Assembly: GCF_018618475.1 (NCBI RefSeq)
Contig: NZ_JACSMD010000002.1
Location: forward strand, 248,001 to 312,000
Source of the DNA: Exiguobacterium sp. s122
Lineage (GTDB): Bacteria > Bacillota > Bacilli > Exiguobacteriales > Exiguobacteriaceae
Direction of reading: 5' to 3'
Length of the DNA: 64,000 bases
This document shows positions 27,191-35,240 of this stretch, piece after piece. A program made the position numbers and the translations under genes. The stretch's first letter is position 1. The number at the start of each line of letters is the position of its first letter. The notes below the pieces were generated by a model that was not told the DNA's origin, searched no databases, and saw nothing but the letters and a program-made list of their open reading frames with translations.

Positions 27191-27298
27191 CGTGTTCATC
27201 TCCTTTCAAATGGTTCTCGTCCTAGTGTAACGAACCCTTACCGGTGAAGGGGTAACAAAAAAAAGACGAAGGCCCTCTCTCAACCAATCGTCAAAAAA

Positions 27299-27324
27299 TG
27301 GACACATGCGGCCGCATGTGTCCA
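27299..27324 (-). terminator. Terminator of the metNIQ operon
   Basis: A perfect 26-base palindrome centred on GCGGCCGC, followed on the minus strand by TTTTTTGACG. It is six bases beyond the metQ stop. Confidence 0.88.
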
Positions 27325-27329
27325 TTCAC

Positions 27330-28148
27330 TTAAAACGCCGGAATCGCCGTTTCGTCATAATTTTCTTCTAAGAAAGCACGGACTTCGTCGCTCGTGAGCG
27401 CCTCGCCGAGCTTTTGAATCGCCTCATCGTCTTGGTTATCCTCACGGGCGACGAGCGTGATGGCGAAGTCGTTATCGACCCCTTCGGTCAAGAGGGCGTC
27501 CGTCTTCGGCGTCAAACCGAGCGGTGCCGCATAGGCTGGCGTCATGAGGACCGCGTCGACGTCGTCATACGCACGTGCGAGCATAAGCAAGTCCACTTCT
27601 TGGAACTTGAAGTTCTTCGGATTAGCCGTGATGTCGGCTTGCGTGTAATACGCACCGTTCTTTTCACCTAGCTCAATCACGTCATGTTGGGCCAAGAGTG
27701 AGAGCGAACGGTCGATATTCGAGACATCGTTCGCGATGGCGATGGTCGCCCCTTCTGGGATGTCGTCTATCGTGTCATACTCTTTCGCATAGACACCGTA
27801 GTTGGCGAAGTAAATCGGCTCGATTGGAACGAGGTTGGCATCGTTGCTGCGGTTGAACTCTTCCATGTACGGGACATGTTGGAAGAAGTTCGCGTCGACT
27901 TCTTCTGCCGCGAGCGCCGTGTTCGGCTGGACGTTGTCCCCGAGGACGACAATCTCAAGCTCGATGTTGTCTTCGGCGAGCTGTTCTTTCGCGATTTCGA
28001 GCATGTCCGTCATCGGCGGGATAAGGGATGCGACTTTGAGCGTCTGTGGCTCGTTTGACGGAGCTTCCGTCGTGTTCGTTTCTGAATCGTTTCCACACGC
28101 TGCGAGGACGAGCGTGAGGGAGGCGAAAAGGGCCATTAATTTTTTCAT
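27330..28148 (-). CDS. metQ: MetQ/NlpA-family substrate-binding lipoprotein
   Basis: 272 residues. Signal peptide with lipobox LAAC (lipidated Cys18), then a Ser/Thr/Asn-rich linker, then the NlpA lipoprotein fold with VASLIPPMTDMLEIAKEQL, the DANFFQHVPYMEEFN segment and ATIAIANDVSN. It delivers methionine or a related amino acid to the MetNI transporter at the membrane surface. Last gene of the metN-metI-metQ operon. Confidence 0.92.
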   Translation of the reverse strand: MKKLMALFASLTLVLAACGNDSETNTTEAPSNEPQTLKVASLIPPMTDMLEIAKEQLAEDNIELEIVVLGDNVQPNTALAAEEVDANFFQHVPYMEEFNRSNDANLVPIEPIYFANYGVYAKEYDTIDDIPEGATIAIANDVSNIDRSLSLLAQHDVIELGEKNGAYYTQADITANPKNFKFQEVDLLMLARAYDDVDAVLMTPAYAAPLGLTPKTDALLTEGVDNDFAITLVAREDNQDDEAIQKLGEALTSDEVRAFLEENYDETAIPAF

Positions 28149-28173
28149 TCGATTTCCTTCTTTCTATGAGTGA

Positions 28174-28836
28174 TTAGCGTTTGTCGATGAGACGGGCCAC
28201 GGTCGTGCCGGTGAACTGAATCATTTGGACGAAGAGCAACATGATGAAGATCATGTACATCATCAGTTCCGTCTTGAACTGTTGATAGCCGTAGCGGATG
28301 GCGAAGTCACCGATGCCGCCGCCCCCGACCACCCCCATGATGGTCGAGTACGAGATGAAACTGATGATGGACGTCGTCAAGCCTAAGACGAGACCAGAAC
28401 GGGCCTCGACGTACAGGAACTTAAAGATGACGTCCTTAATGGACGCACCCATCGATACCGCCGCCTCGACGACGCCGCGCGGGACGTCAAGAAGCGACTG
28501 CTCGACGAGACGCGAATAATGCGCAATCGCGATGATGGCGAGCGGGACGGTCGCCGCTGCCGTGCCGATGGCCGTGCCGATAATGAGCCGTGTGAATGGA
28601 ATCAAAAACACGACGAGTAGTAGGAACGGGAACGACCGAACGATGTTGACGACCAAGTTGAGAACGGAGAAGACGGCACGATTCTCGAGGAGCTGCCCTT
28701 TTCGGGACAAATAGAGCCATGTACCGAGCGGTAGACCGACGAGCACGGCGGCAAGAATCGAGACGCCGACCATGATGAATGTCTCTCCGATGGAACGCCA
28801 AATCTCGGTCTGATATTGTATGAGCACTTCAGGCAT
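28174..28836 (-). CDS. metI: Methionine-type ABC transporter permease MetI
   Basis: 220 residues from ATG 28836, which overlaps the metN stop by eight bases; a GTG at 28845 is the alternative. Five membrane segments and the permease EAA loop (VEAAVSMGASIKDVIFKFL) are present. It pairs with MetN as a homodimeric channel for the MetQ-bound substrate. Confidence 0.93.
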   Translation of the reverse strand: MPEVLIQYQTEIWRSIGETFIMVGVSILAAVLVGLPLGTWLYLSRKGQLLENRAVFSVLNLVVNIVRSFPFLLLVVFLIPFTRLIIGTAIGTAAATVPLAIIAIAHYSRLVEQSLLDVPRGVVEAAVSMGASIKDVIFKFLYVEARSGLVLGLTTSIISFISYSTIMGVVGGGGIGDFAIRYGYQQFKTELMMYMIFIMLLFVQMIQFTGTTVARLIDKR

Positions 28837-29575
28837 CAGCCTCACCCGCCTTCTTCAGCTGGTCGACGAACCAGGCCGGATTGTTGTCGATGGCTGGCAC
28901 GCCGCTCGGGACGAGGTCGATTGTCTCGTAGACAGAACCGTCCGCCATGACGGTCACACGGTCACATACTTGTTTGATGACGTCCATCTCGTGCGTGACG
29001 ATGACAATCGTGACACCGAGACGTTCATTGATGGACTTCAACACGCCGAGCACCTCGGCCGTCGTATTCGGGTCGAGCGACGACGTCGGTTCGTCACACA
29101 ACAAGACGTGTGGCTCATTCGCAAGCGCCCTTGCGATGGCGACGCGTTGTTTTTGACCGCCGCTCAATTGGGCCGGATACTTGTCCTTGAAGGCTTCGAG
29201 CCCGACGAAACGAAGACATTCGAGTACGCGTTCCTCATGTGTGGCCCGAGGACGGCCTGCGAGCCTGAGTGGTGCAACGACGTTCTCAAAGACGGTTTTG
29301 TTGGCGACAAGATTGAACTGTTGAAAGATCATGCCGATGACATGGCGTTTCGCGCGAAGTTGCTTCGTCGAAAGGGACGTCAAGAGCGCTCCGTCGATTT
29401 CGACCGTACCAGCGTCCGGGGTCTCGAGCAAGTTCATCAGTCGAAGTACCGTCGACTTGCCCGCACCGCTTGCCCCGATGATGCCGTAAATCTCGCCTCG
29501 TTCCACGTGGAGCGAGACGTCTTGGACGGCTATGTCGCGTCCAAACTGTTTGCGTACATTCGTTAACGTGATCAT
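28829..29575 (-). CDS. metN: MetN-like ABC transporter ATPase lacking the C-terminal sensor domain
   Basis: 248 residues. Walker A GASGAGKST, signature LSGGQKQR, Walker B VLLCDEPTSSLD and the H-loop IVTHEMDV are intact. Typical MetN proteins are about 340 residues because of a C-terminal NIL/ACT-like domain that mediates trans-inhibition by methionine. Here the protein stops soon after the ATPase core. No S-box or T-box leader is visible upstream. The substrate could be methionine or another NlpA-type ligand. Confidence 0.9.
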   Translation of the reverse strand: MITLTNVRKQFGRDIAVQDVSLHVERGEIYGIIGASGAGKSTVLRLMNLLETPDAGTVEIDGALLTSLSTKQLRAKRHVIGMIFQQFNLVANKTVFENVVAPLRLAGRPRATHEERVLECLRFVGLEAFKDKYPAQLSGGQKQRVAIARALANEPHVLLCDEPTSSLDPNTTAEVLGVLKSINERLGVTIVIVTHEMDVIKQVCDRVTVMADGSVYETIDLVPSGVPAIDNNPAWFVDQLKKAGEADA

Positions 29576-29621
29576 AGATGGTCCCTTTCTCTATCGGAAA
29601 ACTTGGTCTTACCCGTACTTC

Positions 29622-29650
29622 ATTTTAGCGAAGTAAAGGACAGTTGTCAG
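29622..29650 (-). promoter_or_regulatory. Promoter of the metNIQ operon
   Basis: On the minus strand, CTGACA (29645-29650), a 17-base spacer and TAAAAT (29622-29627). The leader to the metN ATG is only about 40 bases, which leaves no room for a riboswitch. Confidence 0.6.
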
Positions 29651-29688
29651 TAGATGTGGCTTGTATGAAGTCAATCCAACACACAAAA

Positions 29689-29716
29689 GAAGAGCGTTGA
29701 CGACAACTCTCTCTTC
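29689..29716 (-). terminator. Terminator of the UDG-fold gene
   Basis: GAAGAGAG / CGCTCTTC hairpin just after the stop at 29723, followed on the minus strand by TTTTGTGTG. Confidence 0.65.
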
Positions 29717-29722
29717 GTTCGC

Positions 29723-30472
29723 TTATTGATTGATGGGATAGCGTTTGAAGTGCTCGGCGATATGCGCGCGCATCGTTTCCCGATTCTCGGCAAAGATGCG
29801 GTGCCGATGCCCGTTCCCCCCAGAAGGATGAGGAAATCCGCTCACGACACGCTCTTGTGCAATGATACCGCGATCGACGAGCGTCTCGACGGCGCGACGT
29901 ACATTGATGCCCATCGGTAAGATGAGTGCGTCTTTAAGTACAGCCATCTCGTCCGCGAACATCCCATCGATATAGGATTGAAACAAGTTCGTCCTCAACA
30001 GGTCGGGACTCGCCCCGTTATAATTCTTCCCTTTATAGAATACCGGATACGGTAAGACGGCCGTGTTTTGGACGAGATGGTTCGCTTTTCCGAACAAGTC
30101 GAGCGTCGTCTCGATACCGAGATGATGATGTAAGTCTAAGTCGTCGAGCATCGTCACTAAGTTTTTTCGAATCGGACCCGAGAAACTGCCTCGTTGCTTG
30201 ACGGCCCGGAGCGCCTCCTCGTCCGGGGCATCGGCCAAATCGCGAATCGCCTCGAACGACTGCCGCATCTGGTAAAGGCCTGGCGTGATACCGGCGATGA
30301 CGACTTTTGCATCCGGATTGACATACTCAAATGGCGCGTAATAAATCTCAAGCGGCTTAATGGGGTCCGCTTCGAATAAAAACGTCTCACTTTTTAACGT
30401 CGCTTCTTCTAAATCCGATAAGTCGAGAATTTTTTGTTTATAAGCTTGAAAATGGTCGGTCCTTGTTGGCAT
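29723..30472 (-). CDS. Uracil-DNA-glycosylase-superfamily protein
   Basis: 249 residues from ATG 30472 behind AAAGGAGAGA; the longer open frame to 30601 lacks a ribosome-binding site. Motif 1 is VIAGITPGLYQM and motif 2 is SGFPHPSGGNGHR, the GxxPG and HPS-type signatures of the UDG superfamily, so this one is more convincing than the UDG-like protein at 6400-7206. Family 1-5 membership and real substrate are unknown. Single-gene transcript with its own terminator. Confidence 0.7.
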   Translation of the reverse strand: MPTRTDHFQAYKQKILDLSDLEEATLKSETFLFEADPIKPLEIYYAPFEYVNPDAKVVIAGITPGLYQMRQSFEAIRDLADAPDEEALRAVKQRGSFSGPIRKNLVTMLDDLDLHHHLGIETTLDLFGKANHLVQNTAVLPYPVFYKGKNYNGASPDLLRTNLFQSYIDGMFADEMAVLKDALILPMGINVRRAVETLVDRGIIAQERVVSGFPHPSGGNGHRHRIFAENRETMRAHIAEHFKRYPINQ

Positions 30473-30539
30473 AGGTATCTCTCCTTTATGTACCTGTTCT
30501 CTAATATCCATCCGTTGAAACGAACACTGTCTCCTCCGT

Positions 30540-30568
30540 TTGACGCTTCCGTATTGCTTTTGTATAGT
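30540..30568 (+). promoter_or_regulatory. Promoter of the MarR gene
   Basis: TTGACG (30540-30545), a 17-base spacer and TATAGT (30563-30568). This places the start about 25 bases before the TTG start codon. Confidence 0.7.
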
Positions 30569-30602
30569 TAGGAACGACAAAAACGAATGGAGGAGTGCCA
30601 TC

Positions 30603-31034
30603 TTGACTCCGAACGAAACGAGCTCGACCCGGCTGCTTGATTTGCTCGCTGCACGTCACGATCAAATCCGGCGCATCAGTGAGCAAGCATGGAACGACCA
30701 GCATGATATCTATATCTCGAACTCGGAATGGTATGTACTCGCCCGGATTTACCAAAAAAAGCCGACCATCGCCGAAGTGACGCGAGGGGTTCATATTTCC
30801 CGTCAGGCGGTTCATAAACTGATCAAAAACTTGGATACGAAAGGACTCGTACTTGTGACCGACCATCCGACGAGCCGAAAGGACAAATGTATCGAATTAA
30901 GCGAACTCGGCATAACGTGTTACGAACAAAACGAGGCGCTCAAGGCGGGACTCGAACGCGACATCGCCAACGCGCTCGGTGACGATGCGTTCCAACAGTT
31001 ACAGACATTGCTTCAAGCAGATTGGAAACTGTAG
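30603..31034 (+). CDS. MarR family transcriptional regulator
   Basis: 143 residues from TTG 30603, nine bases after GGAGGAG. Winged helix-turn-helix: SEWYVLARIYQKKPTIAEVTRG, then ISRQAVHKLIKNLDTKGLV and a wing with SRKDKCIELSELG. The downstream CarD-like gene has a perfect inverted repeat over its promoter, and is a good candidate target. Effector unknown. Confidence 0.88.
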   Translation: MTPNETSSTRLLDLLAARHDQIRRISEQAWNDQHDIYISNSEWYVLARIYQKKPTIAEVTRGVHISRQAVHKLIKNLDTKGLVLVTDHPTSRKDKCIELSELGITCYEQNEALKAGLERDIANALGDDAFQQLQTLLQADWKL

Positions 31035-31062
31035 ACCCTTCAAATAGAGGGGTCTTTTTTTC
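31033..31062 (+). terminator. Terminator of the MarR gene
   Basis: AGACCCTT / AGGGGTCT hairpin followed by seven Ts. Confidence 0.85.
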
Positions 31063-31081
31063 ATAACCCATATCTCTCTTC

Positions 31082-31125
31082 AAATGTCAACCTAGTTGAC
31101 ATTTTACATCCTGAACTACTATACT
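31082..31125 (+). promoter_or_regulatory. Promoter with perfect inverted-repeat operator upstream of the CarD-like gene
   Basis: Arms AAATGTCAA (31082-31090) and TTGACATTT (31096-31104) are separated by CCTAG. The right arm contains the TTGACA -35 hexamer (31096-31101). TATACT (31120-31125) follows at 18 bases. The symmetric site is of the size bound by MarR dimers. Confidence 0.7.
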
Positions 31126-31149
31126 TGATGAAAGGGAGAGGTGATCGAT

Positions 31150-31665
31150 TTGTTCAAAAAAGGTGATTTAATGATTTATTCGACCCATGGCGTCTGCCAA
31201 ATCGACAATATTTCCGATATGACGATTGCAGGCGAGACCAAGTCGTACTACACGCTCCATCCAATCAACAATACCCAGAAGCTACAAATCAGCATTCCGG
31301 TCGACAGCGACAAAGTGATGATGTTGACACTTCTTGAGGCGAGAGAGGCAAAAGCGATTCTCGAGTCATTCCGTTCCCCTGGCGTCGAGTGGAACCCTCA
31401 CCCGAACAATCGGAACCGTGAATTTTTGAACGTTGTTCATTCGGGCAACCGCCACGAGATCGCGCAAGTGATCAACACGTTGTCACGTCGGAAGGCAGAG
31501 GCCGATTTATTGAACAAGAAGCTGTACGAGCAAGACCGTAAAATCTTAGAGAATGCGAAAACGATTCTCGTCAAAGAGTTGTCACTCGCGCTCAAGCAGT
31601 CAGAAGCTGAAATCGAGCAACAGATTGCCTCGTATCTAAGCGAAGAAGCCATCGCTTCCGTTTGA
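31150..31665 (+). CDS. CarD/CdnL-family RNA polymerase-interacting regulator
   Basis: 171 residues from TTG 31150; the frame is open from GTG 31141, but the ribosome-binding site GGGAGAGG is better spaced to 31150 and CarD proteins start directly with F-x-x-G-D. The N-terminal RNAP-interaction domain reads FKKGDLMIYSTHGVCQI. The C-terminal part is helical with the family's AKAILE and SRRKAEADLLNKKL segments. CarD proteins stabilise the open promoter complex through the beta subunit. Confidence 0.85.
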   Translation: MFKKGDLMIYSTHGVCQIDNISDMTIAGETKSYYTLHPINNTQKLQISIPVDSDKVMMLTLLEAREAKAILESFRSPGVEWNPHPNNRNREFLNVVHSGNRHEIAQVINTLSRRKAEADLLNKKLYEQDRKILENAKTILVKELSLALKQSEAEIEQQIASYLSEEAIASV

Positions 31666-31667
31666 TT

Positions 31668-31698
31668 GGACCCTTCCGTGCGAAGCGGTCTTTTTTTA
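31668..31698 (+). terminator. Terminator of the CarD-like gene
   Basis: Imperfect GGACCCTTC / GAAGCGGTC stem followed by TTTTTTT. Confidence 0.65.
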
Positions 31699-31718
31699 TG
31701 CAAAAATTTAAAAGAAAA

Positions 31719-31744
31719 GGCGAGAATATTTTCATATTCTCGCC
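31719..31744 (-). terminator. Terminator of mqo
   Basis: GGCGAGAATAT / ATATTCTCGCC palindrome followed on the minus strand by TTTTCTTTT. Confidence 0.85.
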
Positions 31745-31753
31745 TGAACTCGT

Positions 31754-33253
31754 TTAATTATGGATAACGCCTTTTTCCTTTAAACCAAGTGCCATCGCCG
31801 TCGATTCATGAATTGATTTGAATAGCTCTGGATGCTCCGAGAGTGAGAGTCCATATGACGGGACCATCTCCTTAATCTTCGGCTCCCATTCCGTCATGCG
31901 TGCAGGGAAGCACTGCTCGAGCACTTTCAACATGACGTGAACCGCCGTCGATGCGCCTGGTGACGCGCCGAGGAGAGCCGCGACCGATCCGTCCTCGGCA
32001 CTGACGACTTCTGTACCGAATTGAAGCGTCCCTTTCCCTTGCGGCGTGTCTTTAATGACTTGAACACGCTGTCCAGCGACGACGATTTCCCAGTCTTCGT
32101 TTTTCGCTGTCGGAATGAATTCACGGAGCTCGTCCATCCGTTTGTCATGCGACAAGAGCAATTGCTCAATCAAATATTTAGTTAGCGGCATCTCTTTTGC
32201 GCCCGCCGCAAGCATCGTCATGACATTATACGGCTTGACCGATTGAATCAAATCGAGGTTCGACCCCTTCTTTAAAAACTTCGGCGTGAAACCAGCGAAC
32301 GGCCCGAACAACAGCTCTTTTTGATTGTTGATGTAGCGTGTATCGAGGTGTGGCACCGACATCGGAGGTGCCCCGACTTTCGCTTTGCCGTACACTTTCG
32401 CGTGATGTTGTTCGATGACATCTCGGTTTTTACAGACGAGGAACAAGCCGCTCACCGGGAACCCGCCAATCTGTTTTGATTCCGGGATGCCTGTCTTTTG
32501 AAGGAGATGGAGACTACCACCGCCGCCGCCAATGAAGAGGAACGGTGCCGTATGGGTCTCAATCGTGTTCCCTTTCACGTCCTTGACTTTCACTTCCCAT
32601 AACCCGTTCGCGAGCCGTTTGACGTCTTCGACGCTATGGCTGTAGTTGACCTCGACGCCTTGGTCTGTTAAATGCTCGAACAGCATGCGCGTGAGTGCAC
32701 CGAAGTTCACATCGGTTCCGGTATCGATTTTTGTGGCGGCAATCGGCTCATCTGTCGTCCGGCCTTCCATCACAATCGGCATCCATTCCTGAAGCTCATT
32801 TGGATCCTCCGACATTACCATGCCCTCAAACAACGGATTTTTTGTGAGCGCTTCCAAACGTTTTTTCAAGAACTGGATATCTTTCTCCCCTTGCACCATG
32901 CTCATATGTGGAATCGAGCGAATGAAGTCTTCCGGTTGTTGAATTAATCCTTTGTTCACGAGGTGCGCCCAAAACTGACGCGAGATTTGGAACTGTTCAT
33001 TGACGTTGATTGCTTTTGAGATGTCGAGCGTCCCGTCCGGCTTCTCCGTCGTATAGTTCAACTCGCACAGGGCCGCATGTCCCGTCCCGGCATTGTTCCA
33101 TTCGTTCGAACTTTCTTCCCCTGCACTCTCGAGCTTCTCGAACACTTTGATTTCCCATTCCGGTACGAGCTCTTTAAAGAGTGACCCGAGCGTCGCGCTC
33201 ATCACCCCTGCACCAATTAAAATGACGTCTGTTTTCTTTTGGACACTGCTCAT
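31754..33253 (-). CDS. mqo: Malate:quinone oxidoreductase
   Basis: 499 residues. N-terminal FAD-binding [13 protein letters not shown], then [30 protein letters not shown], the hallmark of Mqo, with [17 protein letters not shown] and LLGASPGAS further on. The peripheral membrane flavoenzyme oxidises malate to oxaloacetate and passes electrons to quinone, bypassing NAD-dependent malate dehydrogenase. Single-gene transcript with an operator-like palindrome upstream. Confidence 0.96.
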   Translation of the reverse strand: MSSVQKKTDVILIGAGVMSATLGSLFKELVPEWEIKVFEKLESAGEESSNEWNNAGTGHAALCELNYTTEKPDGTLDISKAINVNEQFQISRQFWAHLVNKGLIQQPEDFIRSIPHMSMVQGEKDIQFLKKRLEALTKNPLFEGMVMSEDPNELQEWMPIVMEGRTTDEPIAATKIDTGTDVNFGALTRMLFEHLTDQGVEVNYSHSVEDVKRLANGLWEVKVKDVKGNTIETHTAPFLFIGGGGGSLHLLQKTGIPESKQIGGFPVSGLFLVCKNRDVIEQHHAKVYGKAKVGAPPMSVPHLDTRYINNQKELLFGPFAGFTPKFLKKGSNLDLIQSVKPYNVMTMLAAGAKEMPLTKYLIEQLLLSHDKRMDELREFIPTAKNEDWEIVVAGQRVQVIKDTPQGKGTLQFGTEVVSAEDGSVAALLGASPGASTAVHVMLKVLEQCFPARMTEWEPKIKEMVPSYGLSLSEHPELFKSIHESTAMALGLKEKGVIHN

Positions 33254-33326
33254 GAAAACCCCATCCTTCTCCCCTGAATTTGTGCGCGAGACCGCCGTTT
33301 AAATCCCCATTCATCGGCAGTCCCGT

Positions 33327-33350
33327 TTATAATCGTTATACTGATTATAA
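33327..33350. promoter_or_regulatory. Operator-like palindrome upstream of mqo
   Basis: TTATAAT (33327-33333) and ATTATAA (33344-33350) flank a ten-base spacer. The half-sites resemble those of Fur-family Per boxes but the spacing differs, and the hexamers could simply be -10 elements. Regulator unknown. Confidence 0.35.
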
Positions 33351-33423
33351 CGCTTTTGTGATGAATGATAAGGGTTAAGTACGGAATTCATTAACGAAAC
33401 TTTTGAAGGGAGGAAGACAATTC

Positions 33424-33666
33424 GTGAAGCGCGGCATCAATTTCAAAATCCCGAATACTTATGGACGCTTTCTGCCCGACATGTTGCGCCCCGTCGACAT
33501 CACTTCTTACAGCTGGTTCGTCGGTGGCGAAGAATTTTATCGTGGGCAGGACGGCGAGATCGATCGACCGTTGCTTCTTGAAGAGACCGAGAAGGACGGC
33601 GAAATATTTTCTCATTTGATTCATCAGTGTGCGCACGTTCATCAAAAAAAGAAGGAGACAGCATGA
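33424..33666 (+). CDS. Short DUF2691-like protein
   Basis: 80 residues from GTG 33424 after GGGAGGAAG. The N-terminus, KRGINFKIPNTYGRFLPDMLRPVDI followed by YSWFVGGEEFY, fits the start of DUF2691, whose members are usually about twice as long. Here the frame ends at a TGA overlapping the ATG of the next gene, so it is a C-terminally shortened version or remnant. Function unknown. Confidence 0.6.
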   Translation: MKRGINFKIPNTYGRFLPDMLRPVDITSYSWFVGGEEFYRGQDGEIDRPLLLEETEKDGEIFSHLIHQCAHVHQKKKETA

Positions 33667-34214
33667 TGCCAACCATCTATCTGATTCGCCACTGCTCAGC
33701 CAAAGGACAGGAGCCAGATGCTCCCCTAACAGAAACAGGTGAACGACAAGCACTCGCACTCCGTGATTTCTTTCAAGACATCCCAATTTCCCGAATCATC
33801 TCGAGCGATTACATCCGAGCCGTCGCCTCGGTCACCCCGCTCGCGAGCACCCGCCTGCTTCCGATTGAGCAAGACCCACGCCTACGGGAACGCGTCTTGT
33901 CGGTCGAGCCGCGCGACGATTGGTTCGACTTGCTCCGGCGCTCGTTCGAGGACGACTCTCTTGCTTTGCCCGGTGCCGAGTCGGGCCGTGACGCGACCGA
34001 CCGGATCTTACAGGTTTTGCGTGAAGATGAGGGACACGGGACGACACTTCTCGTGACGCACGGAAATCTCCTCGCCCTGCTCCTTCAACATGTGGATTAC
34101 CGGTTCGACTTTGACACGTGGCGAAATTTGAGCAATCCTGATGTTTACCGGCTCGACATTGTGGATAACGCTTGGTCGGTGGAACACGTCTGGTCCGATC
34201 CTGCCTGTGGATAA
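33663..34214 (+). CDS. Histidine phosphatase superfamily protein
   Basis: 183 residues from ATG 33663, ten bases after AAGGAG and overlapping the previous stop (ATGA). Phosphoglycerate-mutase fold: the catalytic IRHCSAKG has Cys in place of the usual Gly of RHG. ERQALALRDFF, SSDYIRAVASVTPLA, LRERVL and the second catalytic His in TLLVTHGNLLALLL follow. Substrate unknown. Confidence 0.88.
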   Translation: MMPTIYLIRHCSAKGQEPDAPLTETGERQALALRDFFQDIPISRIISSDYIRAVASVTPLASTRLLPIEQDPRLRERVLSVEPRDDWFDLLRRSFEDDSLALPGAESGRDATDRILQVLREDEGHGTTLLVTHGNLLALLLQHVDYRFDFDTWRNLSNPDVYRLDIVDNAWSVEHVWSDPACG

Positions 34215-34225
34215 CGTTATCCACA
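34160..34225. repeat. Cluster of three perfect DnaA boxes
   Basis: TTATCCACA occurs on the minus strand at 34160-34168 and 34206-34214 and on the plus strand at 34217-34225. The last two meet head to head as TGTGGATAACGTTATCCACA, a perfect 20-base palindrome that also overlaps the phosphatase stop codon region. DnaA binding is inferred from the box sequence. Confidence 0.65.
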
Positions 34226-34227
34226 GA

Positions 34228-34256
34228 AAAAGCCGCCTCGATGGAGACGGCTTCCG
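34228..34256. terminator. Convergent terminator
   Basis: AAAAGCCGCCTC / GAGACGGCTT hairpin, followed by TTTT after six bases, between the phosphatase gene and the DegV gene. Confidence 0.75.
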
Positions 34257-34260
34257 TGTT

Positions 34261-35124
34261 TTACTTTTCCACAAAGAACATCGAGATGGCACCGAGTCCG
34301 ACGTGCGTCCCGACCGAGACGCCCATCTGCATGAGATAAATCTCTCCATCGAAATCGGTTTCTGCCTCGATTTTCGCTTGCAAGTTTTCCGCAATCTTTT
34401 TATCCGACGAATAACCGATGATGATGAAATTCGTGATGTCGCGATCGCTCCGATTCACGAACTGATCCATGTAATGCTTGAGCACTTTGCGTGTGCCTCG
34501 TTCTTTGGCGACGACGGCACCTTTCCCGTTCTTCATGCTCATAATCGGTTTGACCATGAGCAGCTTGCCGATGATGGCGCCGGCGTTTGAGATGCGACCG
34601 CTCTTAATCAAGTGATCCAAGTCGTCGACCGACAAGAAGTGCTTTACTTTCATCTTATATGCCTCGTTGAACTCGACGAGTTCGTCGAACGTGGCCCCGG
34701 CTTCACGCATTTGGGCGCTCTTCATTAAGAGCCAACCGCTCCCGTGGCTCATCGAGCGTGAGTCGACGATATGAATCTTCACTGGTGAGCCCGGATGTGC
34801 CTCCTCGAAGTACTCTTTCCCGAGCACGGCTGACTGATATGAGCCACTCGTCCCACTCGACATACAAATACATAAAATCTCATCATGTCCTGCCTCGACC
34901 GCGTCTTCCATCAACTTCATAAACGTGGCCGGACTCGGCATCGCTGTCGTCGGGAATTCCGGTAGCGCTTCCAACATTCCGTACAAATCATCGGGCTGGA
35001 TGTCGACGCGGTCCTCGTACGATTTATTATCAATCGTCACGATTAGCGGGGCGACCCCAATCTCGTATTTGGCTAAAATCTCATCTGATAAATCGCATGT
35101 TGAATCTGCTAGTAATTTAATCAT
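34261..35124 (-). CDS. DegV family fatty-acid-binding protein
   Basis: 287 residues. LLADSTCDLSDEI at the start, ISSGTSGSYQSA-like MSSGTSGSYQS in the middle, VDSRSMSHGSGWL, LDHLIKSGRISNA and the C-terminal GVSVGTHVGLGAI are DegV hallmarks. DegV/FakB proteins bind a fatty acid and present it to the kinase FakA for phosphorylation. Whether this paralogue acts in that pathway is not shown here. It starts at ATG 35124 after GGAGGT. Confidence 0.92.
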   Translation of the reverse strand: MIKLLADSTCDLSDEILAKYEIGVAPLIVTIDNKSYEDRVDIQPDDLYGMLEALPEFPTTAMPSPATFMKLMEDAVEAGHDEILCICMSSGTSGSYQSAVLGKEYFEEAHPGSPVKIHIVDSRSMSHGSGWLLMKSAQMREAGATFDELVEFNEAYKMKVKHFLSVDDLDHLIKSGRISNAGAIIGKLLMVKPIMSMKNGKGAVVAKERGTRKVLKHYMDQFVNRSDRDITNFIIIGYSSDKKIAENLQAKIEAETDFDGEIYLMQMGVSVGTHVGLGAISMFFVEK

Positions 35125-35240
35125 GTTACCTCCAAAATCTTTCCTCAGTGACGGGAATCATCCTAGACCACTCCGTCGATTCAGACGTCACGATAGGATT
35201 TCTCTATTGTATCAGAAATGGGAGGCGAGATGTTTTTTTA

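Noticed and set aside
28820-29566. Plus-strand frame opposite metN
   Set aside because: Opposite strand of an ABC ATPase with intact motifs; composition is that of a shadow frame.
29576-29660. SAM riboswitch upstream of metN
   Set aside because: The leader is only about 40 bases and shows no S-box stems. The -35/-10 pair at 29650-29622 leaves no room.
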